Source: Malachius bipustulatus (lineage: Eukaryota; Arthropoda; Insecta; Coleoptera; Melyridae). From it: a stretch of 64,000 nucleotides of DNA. The stretch is from assembly GCA_910589415.1 (NCBI GenBank), contig OU342630.1, positions 81,030,186 to 81,094,185 of the forward strand. Direction: 5' to 3'. Shown here piece by piece: positions 33,862-46,936 of this stretch. The translations under genes were made by a program, and so were the position numbers. Under the pieces are notes generated by a model that did no database searches, was not told where the DNA came from, and was given only the letters and a program-made list of their open reading frames with translations. Position 1 is the first letter of the stretch. Each line of letters opens with the position of its first letter.

Positions 33862-34704
33862 TACAGGGTGGACCACGACTCTGGCATCGGAATATAGCGC
33901 ATAAACCGTTTGTAATTTAAAAATGCTTCAAATATAAAAGTTTCTCAGAATTACCAGTCCTATGTAAGCAAATTATCTTCAATTACCTAAAGAGAGTATC
34001 CCAAACGTTGTTAACAGCAGTCAACTATTTTATTTTAGCTGGAACAACCTGTATTTTGTTACATTTTCATATTTCCTGAGAAAATTTTACAACAATGGTT
34101 TTCACAGTTTAAGCTTACAACGAGCGATGTATGAGTTATAAACAAATGAAAATCACAAGTTTTCATTTTGAAAGCAGGGTCCATCAGAAACGGCTCCAAA
34201 TATCGGAAACGAGCTCACATATCCCTTTACCCCCTTTAAAAATTTTAATCCGTTACTTTTCAGTGTACTTGGAATTTTTATACAGTGATCATTTTCATCA
34301 CTCTGGATTATAAAATTTGAACCGCATAGTAGGATAACATGTGAAAAGTTCAGGTAGGGACATGCAAGCCGTTTTTCGATATTTGGAGCCGTTTCCGATG
34401 TACACTGCTTTCAAAACGAAAAATTGCGATTTCCATTTGTTTATAACTCATACATCGCTCGTTATACAGCTTAAACTGTGAAAACCACTGTTATTAAATT
34501 TTCTCCGGAAATATGGAAACGTAACAATATGCAATAACAATAAAACAGTTGACTGCAGTTGGAAACCTTTGGGACACTCTAAAATTGAAGATAGTTTGCG
34601 TGCATAGGACTAGTAATTCTGAGCAACTTTTGTATTTGAAGGATTTTGAAATTGCAAAGGTTTATGCATTACATTCCGATGCCAGCGTCGTGGGCTACCC
34701 TGTA
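33862..34704. mobile_element. Foldback MITE, 843 bp (TACAGGGTGGACCACGAC ends)
   Basis: The ends TACAGGGTGGACCACGACTC and the right copy CGTCGTGGGCTACCCTGTA are imperfect inverted repeats. The whole element folds on a centre near 34,283; for example CAGTCAACTATTTTA near 34,019 pairs with AAACAGTTGACTG near 34,542. A further TACAGGGTCTGAGAAATGAG starts exactly at its right boundary (34,704), suggesting two elements meeting. Confidence 0.8.
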
Positions 34705-35708
34705 TACAGGGTCTGAGAAATGAGTAATTCAAGCTCTTAGGCACAGATTATTTGACCAAAAATAATGGGACTCCCCATGCCATTTTTCACATAGGCGTCA
34801 GTTGAAATTTTGCAAAATCTCGTGACTACACACTTTTTGACAGATTTTGTTCATAGAGAACCGAAGTGCGAGCGGAGGTTGGAGAACACGTTGAAGATCC
34901 TCAAATTTTTTCCTGCATACGAACTCTGGTTTGAAGGTATTGTTTTTTGAATCAAGCGTTCATTTCTAAAAATTTTTCTCCCTTGTAAAATTTTTACAAA
35001 GGCTTGGTTTAGAAGATATAGCATCTTATTTACTATGTCATTGATTAAATCAGTGTTTTAGACTATGAATAAAATTTGGTATTATCAAAAAAAAATATTT
35101 TTCTCTTCAAAAAAAGTTTCAATGAGTTATGGGGAAATAAAATGTATGTTAAACCACACTTGCCAAAATTTCAGTCGATTATTTTTATTCAGAAAAAAAG
35201 TTCTAAAACATCGAATTTATCAATGAAACAAAAAGAAATGTGTTTCAATATCTCTTAAACCAAGTCAGGAGCAAAAAGAAGACTAATACCTACCAACATC
35301 ACGGCCAAGATTCAAATAAACTTGTCTGTTAATTTTTTATCCGGGAATGATCTACTGACTACCCTCCTTAAAGACACTTAAAATTGAGAAATTGAGCGTG
35401 CAAGACCAATAAAATCCAAGAAGATGTTTATTATTTCTTTGCAGAAAAAAAAGGGCGAAAAATTAATTTTATCAAACTTTCATTTGGACTATCTTTAAAT
35501 GCGTCAGATGATGCTTATATGTATAAAGTGTGGTCATTTTTGGAAGTTCAAGTTATTTCACACGAATGTGTGTAAATTACCTTGAACCCTATAACTTAGT
35601 TTTAAAAGTTGGATATGGATATACCACCAAAATAAAAATTAAAACATTTAAAAAAAATAGAAATAGAAAACATTTTGCAAAAAATCTACGAGAAGTTTTA
35701 ACAGACAC
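34705..35708. other. Non-coding intron sequence
   Basis: It begins with a TACAGGGTCTGAG end whose partner was not found. The rest is AT-rich without recognisable genes. The 60-codon frames here are chance. Confidence 0.4.
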
Positions 35709-35711
35709 TTA

Positions 35712-35948
35712 GGGCCGGTTGTTCGTACGTCAGTTAAAAATTTTGAGATAATTACCGATTTTAAAATGCCCTGTATTATCAAACCATTGGTCTGATATTT
35801 CTGAAAATAAATTCTGCTCGCTTTGAGAAGAGTTAATTACTGATTAAAAATACAAGATCATTAATTATATTCGCCGTATTTTCAAAATTTGCAATTTAAA
35901 ATCAGTAATTATCTCAAAATTTTTAACTGACGTACGAACAACCGGCCC
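35712..35948. mobile_element. Harbinger-like MITE, copy 2 (237 bp, TTA target duplication)
   Basis: Same length and ends as the copy at 7,331, in inverted orientation, with GGGCCGGTTGTTCGTACG and CGTACGAACAACCGGCCC. TTA flanks at 35,709-35,711 and 35,949-35,951. The interiors differ at only a few positions, so both copies are fairly young. Confidence 0.88.
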
Positions 35949-35951
35949 TTA

Positions 35952-37800
35952 GATTGTCAAAAGTTAAATACGAATTTTTGCTGATGAAATAACCCTGCTA
36001 AGAAATTTATATTATGTACGCTAGCTGGATTATTCCCAAAAATTATATGATTCAAATGAAAAAATGTACACAGTTATAATACGAGTGCAATATTTTGCTA
36101 GTCAAAAATTTTGAGGATATTTGATCTTAAATATTGAGGAAATAAGCGGTCATCCAACTCATTTCCGATCAAGCTGAAATGGGATTTCAGTGAATGCTCG
36201 CATGTGATGAGAGGAAACAACCACTTATGTCAGAAAGGTTGAACTTCTGTTTTAAAATATATTCATTCATTCTTCAGCTAGTCTCCTCAGCGAGAACACT
36301 GAATTGTTAAATGTATGAATATAGTCATATTACGGCGGTCTTTGTTTTTAGTATACCCACACTTGTAATTCCAATAAATACATTCTAAAATTAAAATTCT
36401 ATGCCAAATAGAACATACCCAATTTCACCTAGTTTAAATTTGTTTTCTAGTTAAAATCTCTTAATTTTAATAATCATTATTAATTAGGTACACCTAATTA
36501 AAGAAAAATTAAAGACTCTTATTTTTACCTTTTCCAAGTTCTTATAGAAAAATATTGAAATTGTAACACCTTCAACGTGTAAATATTAGTTGCGTGAATG
36601 AAAATTTATTGAAAGGTTGGGGAAGGGGATGTTATTAAAGGAAACACGGTTAATACTTCAGTAACTTTACTTATTTATTATCTAGATGTCACTTAGGGTT
36701 AAAATTTTAAATAGAAATAAAAAAGGCAATTAAAAAATTATGGAATATTAATTAAAGAAATAAAAATAGAATATACGATTCACGATGTGTCTTGAATCTT
36801 GATTCAAAATACAATTCTTGAAGCTCAAGCTGAAAGAGGTTTTTAAATGTAAACTTATATGAAAGCTAAAAAAATTTAAAATATAAAAAAATAACTAAAA
36901 AATTATTATATTACATATTATAATGGCTCAAAAAAAAGAAATAAAAATTATTGCCCCGCAGGAATGTTATAATAATTTAATCAGAAACGTGAAATAACTA
37001 ATTTTAAAATGATCGACCTCTACATAATAATTAGTTTTAGAACAACTAATTTTCTAAGAAATAACGACACAAAAAAAATTGTAAAATAACCAAATAATAA
37101 GTAGGTAGAAGATCTATGGAAATATTCACATTTAGATACGTGAATTCTATAATAAAATTCTAATAAAGGCACTTATGAAATTATTATTTCATTATTATTA
37201 TTAAATTATTTATATTATTAAACTATTTTTAAAGATAACAAACCTTAATTCATAATTCTTGAGAATGCATATTATTACGTCTATTAAAAAATCAACGATT
37301 GTTTGAAAACAATTATTCCATTTGAAGGGTACAGGATAACCAGTGGTTAAGTCCATTTTTTGGCAATTTTGAGTTTATTAAAATGCCGTTTAGTAGCATT
37401 TTTTCTAATCTACAAGATGGGTATATTGCCCCAGCGAAACAAATTGTTCAGTCACGAGCATGGTGTAAGATAACTATTAAACATAAATGCAGTACAAGCA
37501 ATCAACACGCGCAAAAGGTAATAAAGCGAGCTCAGAACCTTGAGAAAAAATTAAATATTTAAATATTAAATAATATTTATATAATAATAATACTACACTC
37601 CAATAATACACAATAGAATAATAATACACATACTCGTATATTTCTTTAAGCACAATTATTACCCATAATAATAAAAACTTGTTATACCTCCAATATTCAA
37701 AATTCGTTTTTTTAGAAATATGTAGGTAATTTGTGACTGAGCTGGTTTTATTCCTGATGTACCCTCATTTGTAATCAAAGCTGCATCAAAACAAAGTATT
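35952..37800. other. Long AT-rich intron sequence
   Basis: No gene or paired repeat was recognised. A minus-strand AATAAA at 37,747-37,752 lies 49 bases after the stop of the next finger exon. Confidence 0.45.
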
Positions 37801-37982
37801 TTACATAAGATGCTTCATGGTTACATGATTTTGAAGGCATACTTTCTGGTAAGCCCTGTATGGACAATGATCGCATGCAAATTGGGGTTCCTTTCCGCAA
37901 ACATAGGTGATATGCCTCGCAAGAGAAGATTTAATTTGATAAGCACGACCACAGCGTGGGCATATAAATTCTTCACCAAATC
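37801..37982 (-). CDS. lola: lola-like alternative terminal zinc-finger exon (PYRAYQK subgroup)
   Basis: The acceptor is TTTTTTTTTAG and the exon starts GA-TTT-GGT. The ~60-residue product has the C2HC finger FICPRCGRAYQIKSSLARH with C after ITYV, the linker GKEP, and the C2H2 finger FACDHCPYRAYQKVCLQNH with H after VTMK, then LM and TAA. It is closest to the 32,100 and 33,599 exons. An AATAAA is at the expected distance downstream. No defect was seen. Confidence 0.9.
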
Positions 37983-39246
37983 CTAAAAAAAAATTTCATT
38001 AGAATATATTAATAGCCCTTATTCATATTTTCTATTATTCTTATCCATAATACGCTTAGAAATGATTTTTTTTCAGGAAGAGGGAGGTGGGATATTTTGT
38101 TCTTCAAAGTGATTAAAGAATAGTGTAGCTCTCTATAGGTTGATATAATTTGAATTAATATTAACGTAATTTTCAGACAGCAGAAAATTATTCTAAGCTT
38201 AAAAAAGCTACCATAAAATCTATTTAACTTTACAGTCGTTTTATCTTGGGTTTCCTCTTTTGCCAAAAAAAGATTCCCTTTATACGAAATGATTTTCCAA
38301 TATTTATGATACTGTCATTGCAAGTGAGTGGGAAAATCAGTTGATATAAAAGTGAAACCGATTTGACATAAAGAGGAATTGATTATTGATAGATCCGTGA
38401 CTAGAAATTATAAAAAGAGTAAAAGTAATAGAAAAAGACTATAATGGCCTGAACAAACTGTCTTTGCAAATAATAGCGCGTCTAAGTATCAGAGAGATAA
38501 CGGAGAACAGTCATGTTTTATTCTTGAATAGAGAAATTACTCCTCTGTTTTCCTCTGCGAAATAAATTGAGCGTCCAGTATTCAGAATAGTCGTAAAGAG
38601 CCGATATACACAGAGCAATTTGCCTATGCAGGATAAAGATGCAATATTCGTACGGTATAACTACGTTGTTGAATAGTGAATTTATTATAAAAAATTAGAA
38701 TAAAAGCGTTTTAAGGACATTATGAGCATGTTTATTCATATTTTAGAATTTCAATATACTTACATCAACACGAGGTATGCCACCAATAATGCTTTTAAAG
38801 GTGCAAAAATTACTCAAGTTCCTCATTGTAGTAGTAGATGTTTAACGTCAAACTTTTTGCAAAGTATTCGATATATTTCTCCCGGGAATGAACCTGATGA
38901 ACATTTTCGTAGGTATAATGAGCTGTTCTATTTCCATTTACACTCAAGTAGTTTGAATCGAACCAATGAGTTTCAATACTCATTTTTACCGCGATTTGAC
39001 CCCCAAGCACTCCCTGGGGAGCTCACACACCACCGGAAAGAAAGAAGAAAGTCTTCCATTTTACGGAGTCGGTATATTGGCGTAAGTTGTGAATGAATTA
39101 GGTAACATTGTGATACGAGCACAGTAAATTTCAAATGTTTTAATTTTTACGTAAGAAAAGTCTATGATCCAATCAAAAGCTTTTTGGAAATCACAAAAAT
39201 CGACTCGACTAACTCACCCGGGGTTCTATTATGTAAATCCATATTT
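37983..39246. other. Non-coding intron sequence
   Basis: Two opposing open frames at 38,722-39,096 (plus) and 38,810-39,010 (minus) overlap without family features and are not called. Nothing else was recognised. Confidence 0.4.
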
Positions 39247-39362
39247 AGGATGTTGAAAAAGTCCCGGTACCCCAATAATCCCCCAATTTGAGTTTTGAGA
39301 TAAAACTAAAATTTCAATTCAATTTTAAAATTTAATTTGCTTTCTATCGATGTAAAAAAAAT

Positions 39363-40714
39363 ATACCGGATGTTCCTTGGCTCATTAATGATGACATTGT
39401 CTATTTTTTTAATTAGGACACCCTGCATATTATCGTATTTTCATATTTCCTGATAAAATGAGTTCTAAACAAATAAAAAAACGCTCTTTTTAATTATCAA
39501 AGTTGTTTATATTTAGAACGGTTCAATACAGGGTGATTCAAAATTCAGTGCAAAGATTTTAAGGGTGTATTTACCAGTCAAAAATAAGAAAATTTTTTCA
39601 TACAATCGTATGTCCTAACTTTCTTCGTTTTCTAGATACAGGGTGTAAAATTTTGAAAAAAAAATCGATTTTTATCAATTTCTCAAAAACCTCTCAGCCG
39701 ATTTAAATAAAATTTGGTAGGCTTATTTGTCGTTATAAGGAACTTCCTTTGATGGGAAGAACATAAATTTATTAATTCCAGTGGCGTCTCAGAGGGCTAC
39801 CTACTTGAAACTTATAGGTAAAATTAAGGTACGCCACTGCTCTTTTGACAATTTATATTTTTTTTAGATTAAGCGGTCAATAATGTAACTTTCTTGCCTC
39901 TTAAGCTTTACCCGTATCTAGCTTTGTTTCCAAGAAAAAAATTAAAATCTGTGACAGGCCCTATTAAAACAAGTACCTACCTAATAAATTCACATCGATT
40001 ATTGAGATTCATTTAATTTAATTCAGGTAGCCCCCTGAGACGCCACTGGAATTAATAAATTCATGTTTTTCCCATCAAAGGTAGGCCCTTAAGATAGCAA
40101 ATAAGCCTATAAAATTTTATTTAAATCGGCTGAGAGGTTTTTGAGAAATTGATAAAAATCGATTTTTTTTTTCAAAATTTTACCCCCTGTATCTAGAAAA
40201 CAAAGCAAGTTAGGACATACGATTATATGAAAAAACTTCTTATTTTTGGCTGGTAAATACGCTCTTAAAATATTTGCACTGAATTTTGAATCACCCTGTA
40301 TATCGGAAAACGGTTTACGCGTCTCTATTTTAACTTTTTATGTAATATCCTATGATGGAGATGGAATTTTTATACAGGGCAATGAAAAATCTCATAATTT
40401 CCATTACCCTGTAATCCCTGTATTAAAATTTAAACCACATAATAATGGGATACCTACCATGTAAAAAGTTATGGGACATGTAAGCCGTTTTGGGATAGTT
40501 GGAGCCCTTTTCCGAGATACACGGCTTTAAAAATGAAAAATTGCATTTTTGACTTGTTTATAACTTATAACCTACTAGTTTTAAACTGCAACTGTGAAAA
40601 CCATTTTCACACATTTTCTTACATAATCTGAAAATACAATAATATACAGGTGTCCTATTAAAAAAAAAAAAAATAGACAGTGCCGTCATTATCGAGCCAA
40701 AGAACACCCTGTAT
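39363..40714. mobile_element. Middle nested foldback element
   Basis: GATGTTCCTTGGCTCATTAA (39,369) pairs with ATTATCGAGCCAAAGAACAC (40,689), and GACATTGTCTATTTTTTTA with AAAATAGACAGTGCCG. The right end ACACCCTGTATAA has the usual TACAGGGTG form, while the left end is mutated to TACCGGATG. Confidence 0.7.
39527..40300. mobile_element. Innermost TACAGGGTGATTCA foldback MITE (774 bp)
   Basis: The ends TACAGGGTGATTCAAAATTC and GAATTTTGAATCACCCTGTA are exact inverted copies, with arms of about 250 bp including CCAGTGGCGTCTCAGAGG and its counterpart near 40,031. Same layout as the 24,906 element, including an internal GATACAGGGTGTAAAATTTT about 110 bp in. Confidence 0.85.
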
Positions 40715-40836
40715 AATTTTTTTTAACATTAATACAAAGTAAATTAAATAAAAAAATTGAATTTCTTTATTCTTGTTTTTTCAAATCTCAAAATTTAGGA
40801 ATTCATTGGGGGGTATCGGGACTTTTGCAACATCGT

Positions 40837-42119
40837 GTATAATCGACTATAATATTTATAGGTATCTAATAATTATTATGGCCCCGCAATGTGAGTTGTT
40901 TGGTCTGAATCGGAATTGAGAGCTGCTCAGTATTTCATTATAATAATAATAAGTTTATTTCCATTTTAAGTAAATTTATACATTGGTCTCTAATGTCCGT
41001 ATTTATCAATAAATATAACCCTGGGAGTTATATTAATTTATTTTAAGTATAATATGTGATTGTTAGTAAATATGGGAAAATTCGTGAAGAGCATCAGAAC
41101 AATCAGATGTCATAAATTCAAACATTTGACCCCATATTTGATCCTTTAAAACTGTTTCAAATATTTTTGATACTACGAGTTATAGACAATAATGGTCTAA
41201 AAGATTAGATCAGATATACCTAATAATACAAAAAAATCATGAAAATTTTCAAAAATTTAATTTCTAAGTAAAACACATTTAAACAGTATAATTTTTTATT
41301 ACTTATTCCAAAAACCCCAGTAATTTAACTATACCATAAATGAATTCGTGTATTCTTACAATAACGAAATCTTAGATTATTACCTACTCTAGAAATAACT
41401 TCATATTAACAATAAACTGAACAATTAATAATTTATTTCATAACATCAACAGTTAATATATTTATTATGAAATAACAAATTAAATAAAATAATATAAGCT
41501 ATACAGGGTGTCTCATTGGGAATATACATAGTGTAACAATAATAGATACTTCTTCAATCGAAGTTTCAATTTTAGATAACTTACGATACATCAAAACACA
41601 AATTTTACAAATTTTACAAACCAATGGACTAAGAATACGATTTCCTTCCATATTTTTTATGTCTAAACTTTTGACGAAAAAACATATAAAAATTGAACTT
41701 TACTAGGACTAGTTATATCCGTATGCAAAGATATTATGGAAGTAAATATGCAAAAGTTAGTTATCACAGAAGGTTGCAGCAGCGATCTAAGAGTAGGTAG
41801 GCCTTGAATTATTATTCAACAAATTATAATAATAATAATTATCAAATAAGTCCGTGATAATAATTTCAAAAATATTTAAAAAAGAAACATTTCTCATCAT
41901 TTTAACATTATTGACTGAAGCAGGAATGAAAAATTAAATTTGGATACTTCTTTGGCGGTAAAAGCAGAATTATCAACTTCAACAAGGCAATCCAGCGCAT
42001 CCTTATTAGTCCCTCTGTTAGTAATTGAAACGGTTTCCTGGACGAAATTTGTTACATTGGGTTTTCAAAAATTTCTTTTAAAACCACTGTTGCAAAATAA
42101 GCTGCAATCTAATATTTTT
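40837..42119. other. AT-rich non-coding stretch
   Basis: ATACAGGGTGTCTCATTGGG at about 41,502 looks like the left end of a TACAGGGTG element. The only candidate right end is TCACCCTGTATAAT near 42,975, which belongs to the next foldback. No gene was recognised. Confidence 0.4.
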
Positions 42120-42985
42120 TAATAAAACCTTAAAACCGGGTTTTAAGGCATAAAACTTCCCATAAACATGTCGGAAAAGCTTAGAAAACAAGATACATGG
42201 TAGGTTGTTGAATTTTTTTTTTAATTTTCGTAGCATATCTTTGGAATTTCTCAATATTTTAATTTCATACCAAGGGGTTATTGATTATAATTCAGAGCAC
42301 ATAAAACAAAAAAAAACACGGGTGGCGTAGTTATACATATGACCTCTTTTTCGCTCAACAACTTCTACGATGATGGATTTACCTGGAGTTTTCTTACAAA
42401 AAAGGTATACTTTATGGATATTCGTAATTCATCATAGTTTTTGAGTATATTGAGTCTAAACATCATCCTCATACGATTTATTTAGCTATTCAAAATAAGG
42501 TTTAAAAAATTATTATTAGAACCAAATATATCAATTACTATCGAAAAAATGAGCTTATTATTGCGGTATGATGAAATTTAGACTCAATTTACTCAAAAAC
42601 TATGGGAAATTTCGGATATTTATAAGTATAACTTTTTTTGTAAGAAATCTCCAGGGAATCCAACGCTGATAAGTAAGGTCTTGTAAATTCATGTGCGTTG
42701 AAGTTGTCGAGCGAAAAAGTGATCACATAACCTGCATCTACTTCACTGATAAATTTTTTCACCCCTTGTTTTTCTTAGTTTTGTGCATGTGCTCTAAATT
42801 ATAATAATAAAATTTTGGTGTGAAATTAAAATATTGAGAAATTACCAAGTTATGCGACAAAAACTGAAAAAAAAATTTTCTAAGCTTTTTCGAACTTACC
42901 TATGTTTGTGGGAAGTTTTATGCCCTTAAACAGGTCTTCTATAAAATAGTGCAGTCCTGATACAAAAACTGACTCACCCTGTATA
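42120..42985. mobile_element. Foldback element centred near 42,545
   Basis: AAGGCATAAAACTTCCCATA near 42,145 pairs with TGGGAAGTTTTATGCCCTT near 42,911, and GTCGGAAAAGCTTAGAAA with TTTCTAAGCTTTTTCGAAC. The right end carries TGACTCACCCTGTATAAT, while the left terminus is not clear and may be lost. Confidence 0.65.
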
Positions 42986-45900
42986 ATGTACCTATAAACA
43001 CTTAAAAAATAAATAATTATAAAATGATGCAAAATGGTGTACTTGGAAAAGACAACGACTTTTCCGCTACAGAAAATAATCTAAAATGAAAACTTATATC
43101 CTCAATGAGACAACCTGAGTAATAAGCTTCTCAAAATATAAATAAAACAATATAAAATTTTCTAACCAGACGTAAATATTTCAAATCACAAGAGAAATGT
43201 TTAGGACCAGTATTGTAGGTTACAATAATATACTACATGAACTTATGTAGGTAATTAATAAATATCTATTCAATAATATATTATTTTAGATTATTGCTAT
43301 TATTATTGTTATTGTTATCATAAACGTAATATTAAGGCACCATTTTCAATTTTAATACCATTTGAAAACTATTTATAATGTTTTAACAAATCGTTAATGA
43401 ACTTATATAACTTATTTGAACAAAAGTATTTTGTAGGTACTAATTTGTACTAATAATAAAACTAAAACACTTACCCTATAATTTTGCAATAAATAAAGAA
43501 TACAATAATAATTATTATTAAGTAAGTAACCCAAACTAAATCACACAGTACCTAAAGTGACTTTACATCTTGAACAATGACGTAAGATTTAAAATTTTCT
43601 AGGTTTACTTCATTGCACAATAGGTAGGTTATAAGGAATGTAACTATCGTATTTTGTGTTGGTAGAATACATTCCATATTAATTACTATATTTTTCAGGC
43701 TACCAAAAGATTTATCCACGAAAAGTTTGGAAATTCGATTCCGATTTCAAATCGGTAGTTGGAAAACAAGTGTTGGTAGCGTGAAAAACGAATTAGAAAA
43801 AGTAATAATAATCAAATATTATTAAAATTATTTAATTAGACAGTTTGTATTCATCAAGGGACGACGTAATAAAAAAAGGCTCCATAAGTAAATAGCGCGT
43901 GACAAAATAGCACCTTATAGCCCTGCAACAAAATAGAGCGTATTACGTTTATTTGTTCGTGACACTTTGTTGTTAACATGACTGAAAATATTTCAAATAT
44001 TTATAAAGTATCTCGATGCAACATTGTGTTTTCCCGTTGTAATTCTTATAGAAAAGTAAAAGTAACAACCACCTTATAGTGAAGTCTAACGTGCTCACTA
44101 TCTTTCTATATACAGTTGAGCTAAATTCTGCATTTCTGAAATATTTCGCTTATGCGCATGCGGAGAGCACTAATTCTTGCTCAAAGTGGATAATTTATTA
44201 TTTATTACAGTTCTTATAGTCTACCTACATGAAGATATAGCAAAAGAAAGTTTTCTACATAATATAGCTAAAGTACCTCAGGTGAAGCGGGATGAATTAA
44301 AGGTCCTGACCGGCTCAGATTTATTGTTAATTAAATATACGAAAGGTGAAGAAATGCCAGCTATTTTCACCACGCTCTATTATGTGCATGCGCTATTCTG
44401 TCATGGGCTGTTTTGTCACGTGATATTTAGGAAGCTAAAAAACAAAACAATTTTTTTGTGTGTAAAATTTTTTTCGAACAAATTATTCGGACATATAAAC
44501 TCATCCCGCCTAAGCGGTTCATAAGTGTGAAGGTAAAAAATTAACGAAAAATTCATTTTATGTGACAAAAGATTTTTTCTTAATCTGATAAACACATAAT
44601 ATTTTTTTTGCCTAGATTTCATTACCTACTACATCATCCCAACTGTACTTAATTAATTAGATAAAGATTATCGCAAGGGTTCTTATAATAATAATATAGA
44701 AGACTTTTTCTGCAATAATTATTAACTTCATATATTTACATAAATTAGTAACAGCGGATAAAAAATATAGACATAATAATAATAATCAAATTTAATTTAT
44801 GTAACAAAAAAAAATTATTCTACTTGAATAAAAATATTGAATATTTGTAAAAAATTTGATTGTTACTTTAAACACTTTAAACACAAAAAATACTTTAAAC
44901 ACGAGAAAATGTAGATATCTAATATCTAATATTTATTTATTGTCTCGATTGTATTTGGTCAAAAAGCTTTTATACAAAAAGGCCACACTTGAACACAGTC
45001 TGAAGACAAATTCATGCCTCAAGGAATATACAAAATTAAAATTCAATTCAAAGCTTCATTAAATCAGCTAAGCCATCAGTCCTTTCAATCTATTTATAAT
45101 TGACATAATTCTATCTCAACCGGTGACACAATTCTCTCTCAACCGGGTACTCTTTTAGAAATGAACACTTAGAAAACTGTAGGTTGTAAACCACTTTCAA
45201 TATAGAAAATTTTTTTTTTATCGCAATTTCACTAATATCAAAAAGACTTTACACTGAGATCGGTTTTGAAAAAATATCGTGTTTTCTTTAAAATCGGATT
45301 AAAATAAAGATAGACTTTGGAGTTTCTTTGGTAGCAGATCAAAGAAAATCAATTCGGGATGAAGTTCATGGAACTTCTAGAATTTATGAAGTTTAGAAGA
45401 TTGTGCAAAAGACAAATAGATAACGTAAGAAAATGTCAGGTGATTGCATGTTTGTTGTTGAATTTTGTTTTGTTTCACATTTTTACGAATAGTGATTGAA
45501 ATCTCAAAATTCTACCGATCCCTCTAGGTATTAGCCCGAAAATTTGATCTTCGACTCTTGAAAGGTTACCCAGAAAAGGCAAACTTATTACTTCAAATAC
45601 TTTTATAGATGATAATATCACAGAATAGATTATGATAATGTGGTTTGCTGATCTCCGCCAAAAAACTGACGAAATACTTCAAAATTTTCTAAGTATTTAT
45701 ATTTGTTTCATAAGCGTTTAATTCATGCAACATATCGATTGATCCCCGAAAATCAACGTCAATCTAAACTGAGCACCAGGCTGTTGTTGTAATAGGAAGT
45801 ATTTTAATAGCGCCGAAAAAATACATTCTTAATTATTTTTTTAAACTTAGATACAGATCTGTATTGAATAATGTGTCCAAGGAGACAAATAATCTTCAAC

Positions 45901-46936
45901 GAGCTTCAACAATGAACAAAAAAATAATACTTCAAAGTGCCACACGTTCTAAAAACTTATCATGATCTATCTCGATATTTTTTACACGCGAAAAAAATAA
46001 CAATAAACTTTACCAATAACAATAAAAATAAAATAAAATACAATAAAATAAAAAGTAACGACAGTGGTAAGGTTTTAGAACAAAGATAACACTTTGCAAA
46101 CATTTTCAGACAATGTGGCACTACGAGGTACTTGCAAGAAAAAAGCATCAAATTAATTAACATGGTATAATTTCATTGAAAACTTCAATGAAAATTTTGG
46201 CATAATCTTCCAGGTTTAATACCTACAGAATAAGATTAATCGAAACGGACAGTATTGCTTCACATTCTTACAATCGTCAAACCTGAAAAGTTCTACGTCT
46301 GCAGTAACAGCGATGAGGATAGTTACAAAAAATGTATAAATGAATAAATACATTCAGTGAAAAGGGAAAAGTAAAAATTGTTTCAAAGCATTTCACAGCA
46401 GCTTCCAGTTGTGAAATAAGCAATTTATCTACTTATGGCGATAATTTCAAATACAATTCAGAAATAATTTTCGATCTGAAATCAGCGTTTTTTGGCAATA
46501 AAAATAGAAAAACAAGAACTAGTTTTTCTGCTTTTCAAATATCGTTCATGGTATTCAACCGCAAAATTTAGAGTTCCTGCTCGCAATGAACTATGAAAGA
46601 AATTTCAACTTTCTGTGGTGAGACTGATTCTTCCTAAGAAAATCTTTTTAAGTCAGAGAAATCAGAGAAATTCTTAATTGTCACTGTGCTTTTGTGAATT
46701 ATTTTGTTATCAAAAATTCTATCATTCGGTAATAAATGGGAAGTGTTGCTATGTGATTGGGATCATTTAAACAACACCAAGACATAGTATCCTCAAAGCA
46801 AGTATTTCATAAAGGGTTGATTGAGTTTTACGATTTTGGAATAATTTTTGGTTGCCACGAAAGTCTCCGCATTTAAGTAAAACCAATCAGGATGGATGAA
46901 ATTAGAGAATGGTAACGCAATAGCTGCTCTTCCACA
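42986..46936. other. Long AT-rich non-coding stretch
   Basis: No finger exon or transposase was recognised. Around 43,889-44,430, CGCGTGACAAAATAGCA and CTGTTTTGTCACGTG suggest a decayed inverted-repeat element, and the 115-codon frame at 44,177-44,524 lies within it. TGCGCATGCGG near 44,152 is an NRF1-like site. Repeated ACTTTAAACAC at 44,868-44,900 is a short local duplication. Confidence 0.4.

Larger units (their letters stand above)
39247..40836. mobile_element. Outermost of three nested foldback elements
   Basis: TGTTGAAAAAGTCCCGGTAC near 39,251 and its imperfect complement GTATCGGGACTTTTGCAACA near 40,813 are the ends, continued by CCCAATTTGAGTTTTGAGAT against AATCTCAAAATTTAGGAATT. Two further elements lie inside it like Russian dolls. 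No coding capacity. Confidence 0.7.

Noticed and set aside
38722..39096. 124-codon plus-strand open frame
   Set aside because: It overlaps an opposing open frame, lacks motifs or splice context, and lies in AT-rich intron sequence.
44177..44524. 115-codon plus-strand open frame
   Set aside because: It starts at a weak site within a probable decayed inverted-repeat element and has no recognisable motif.
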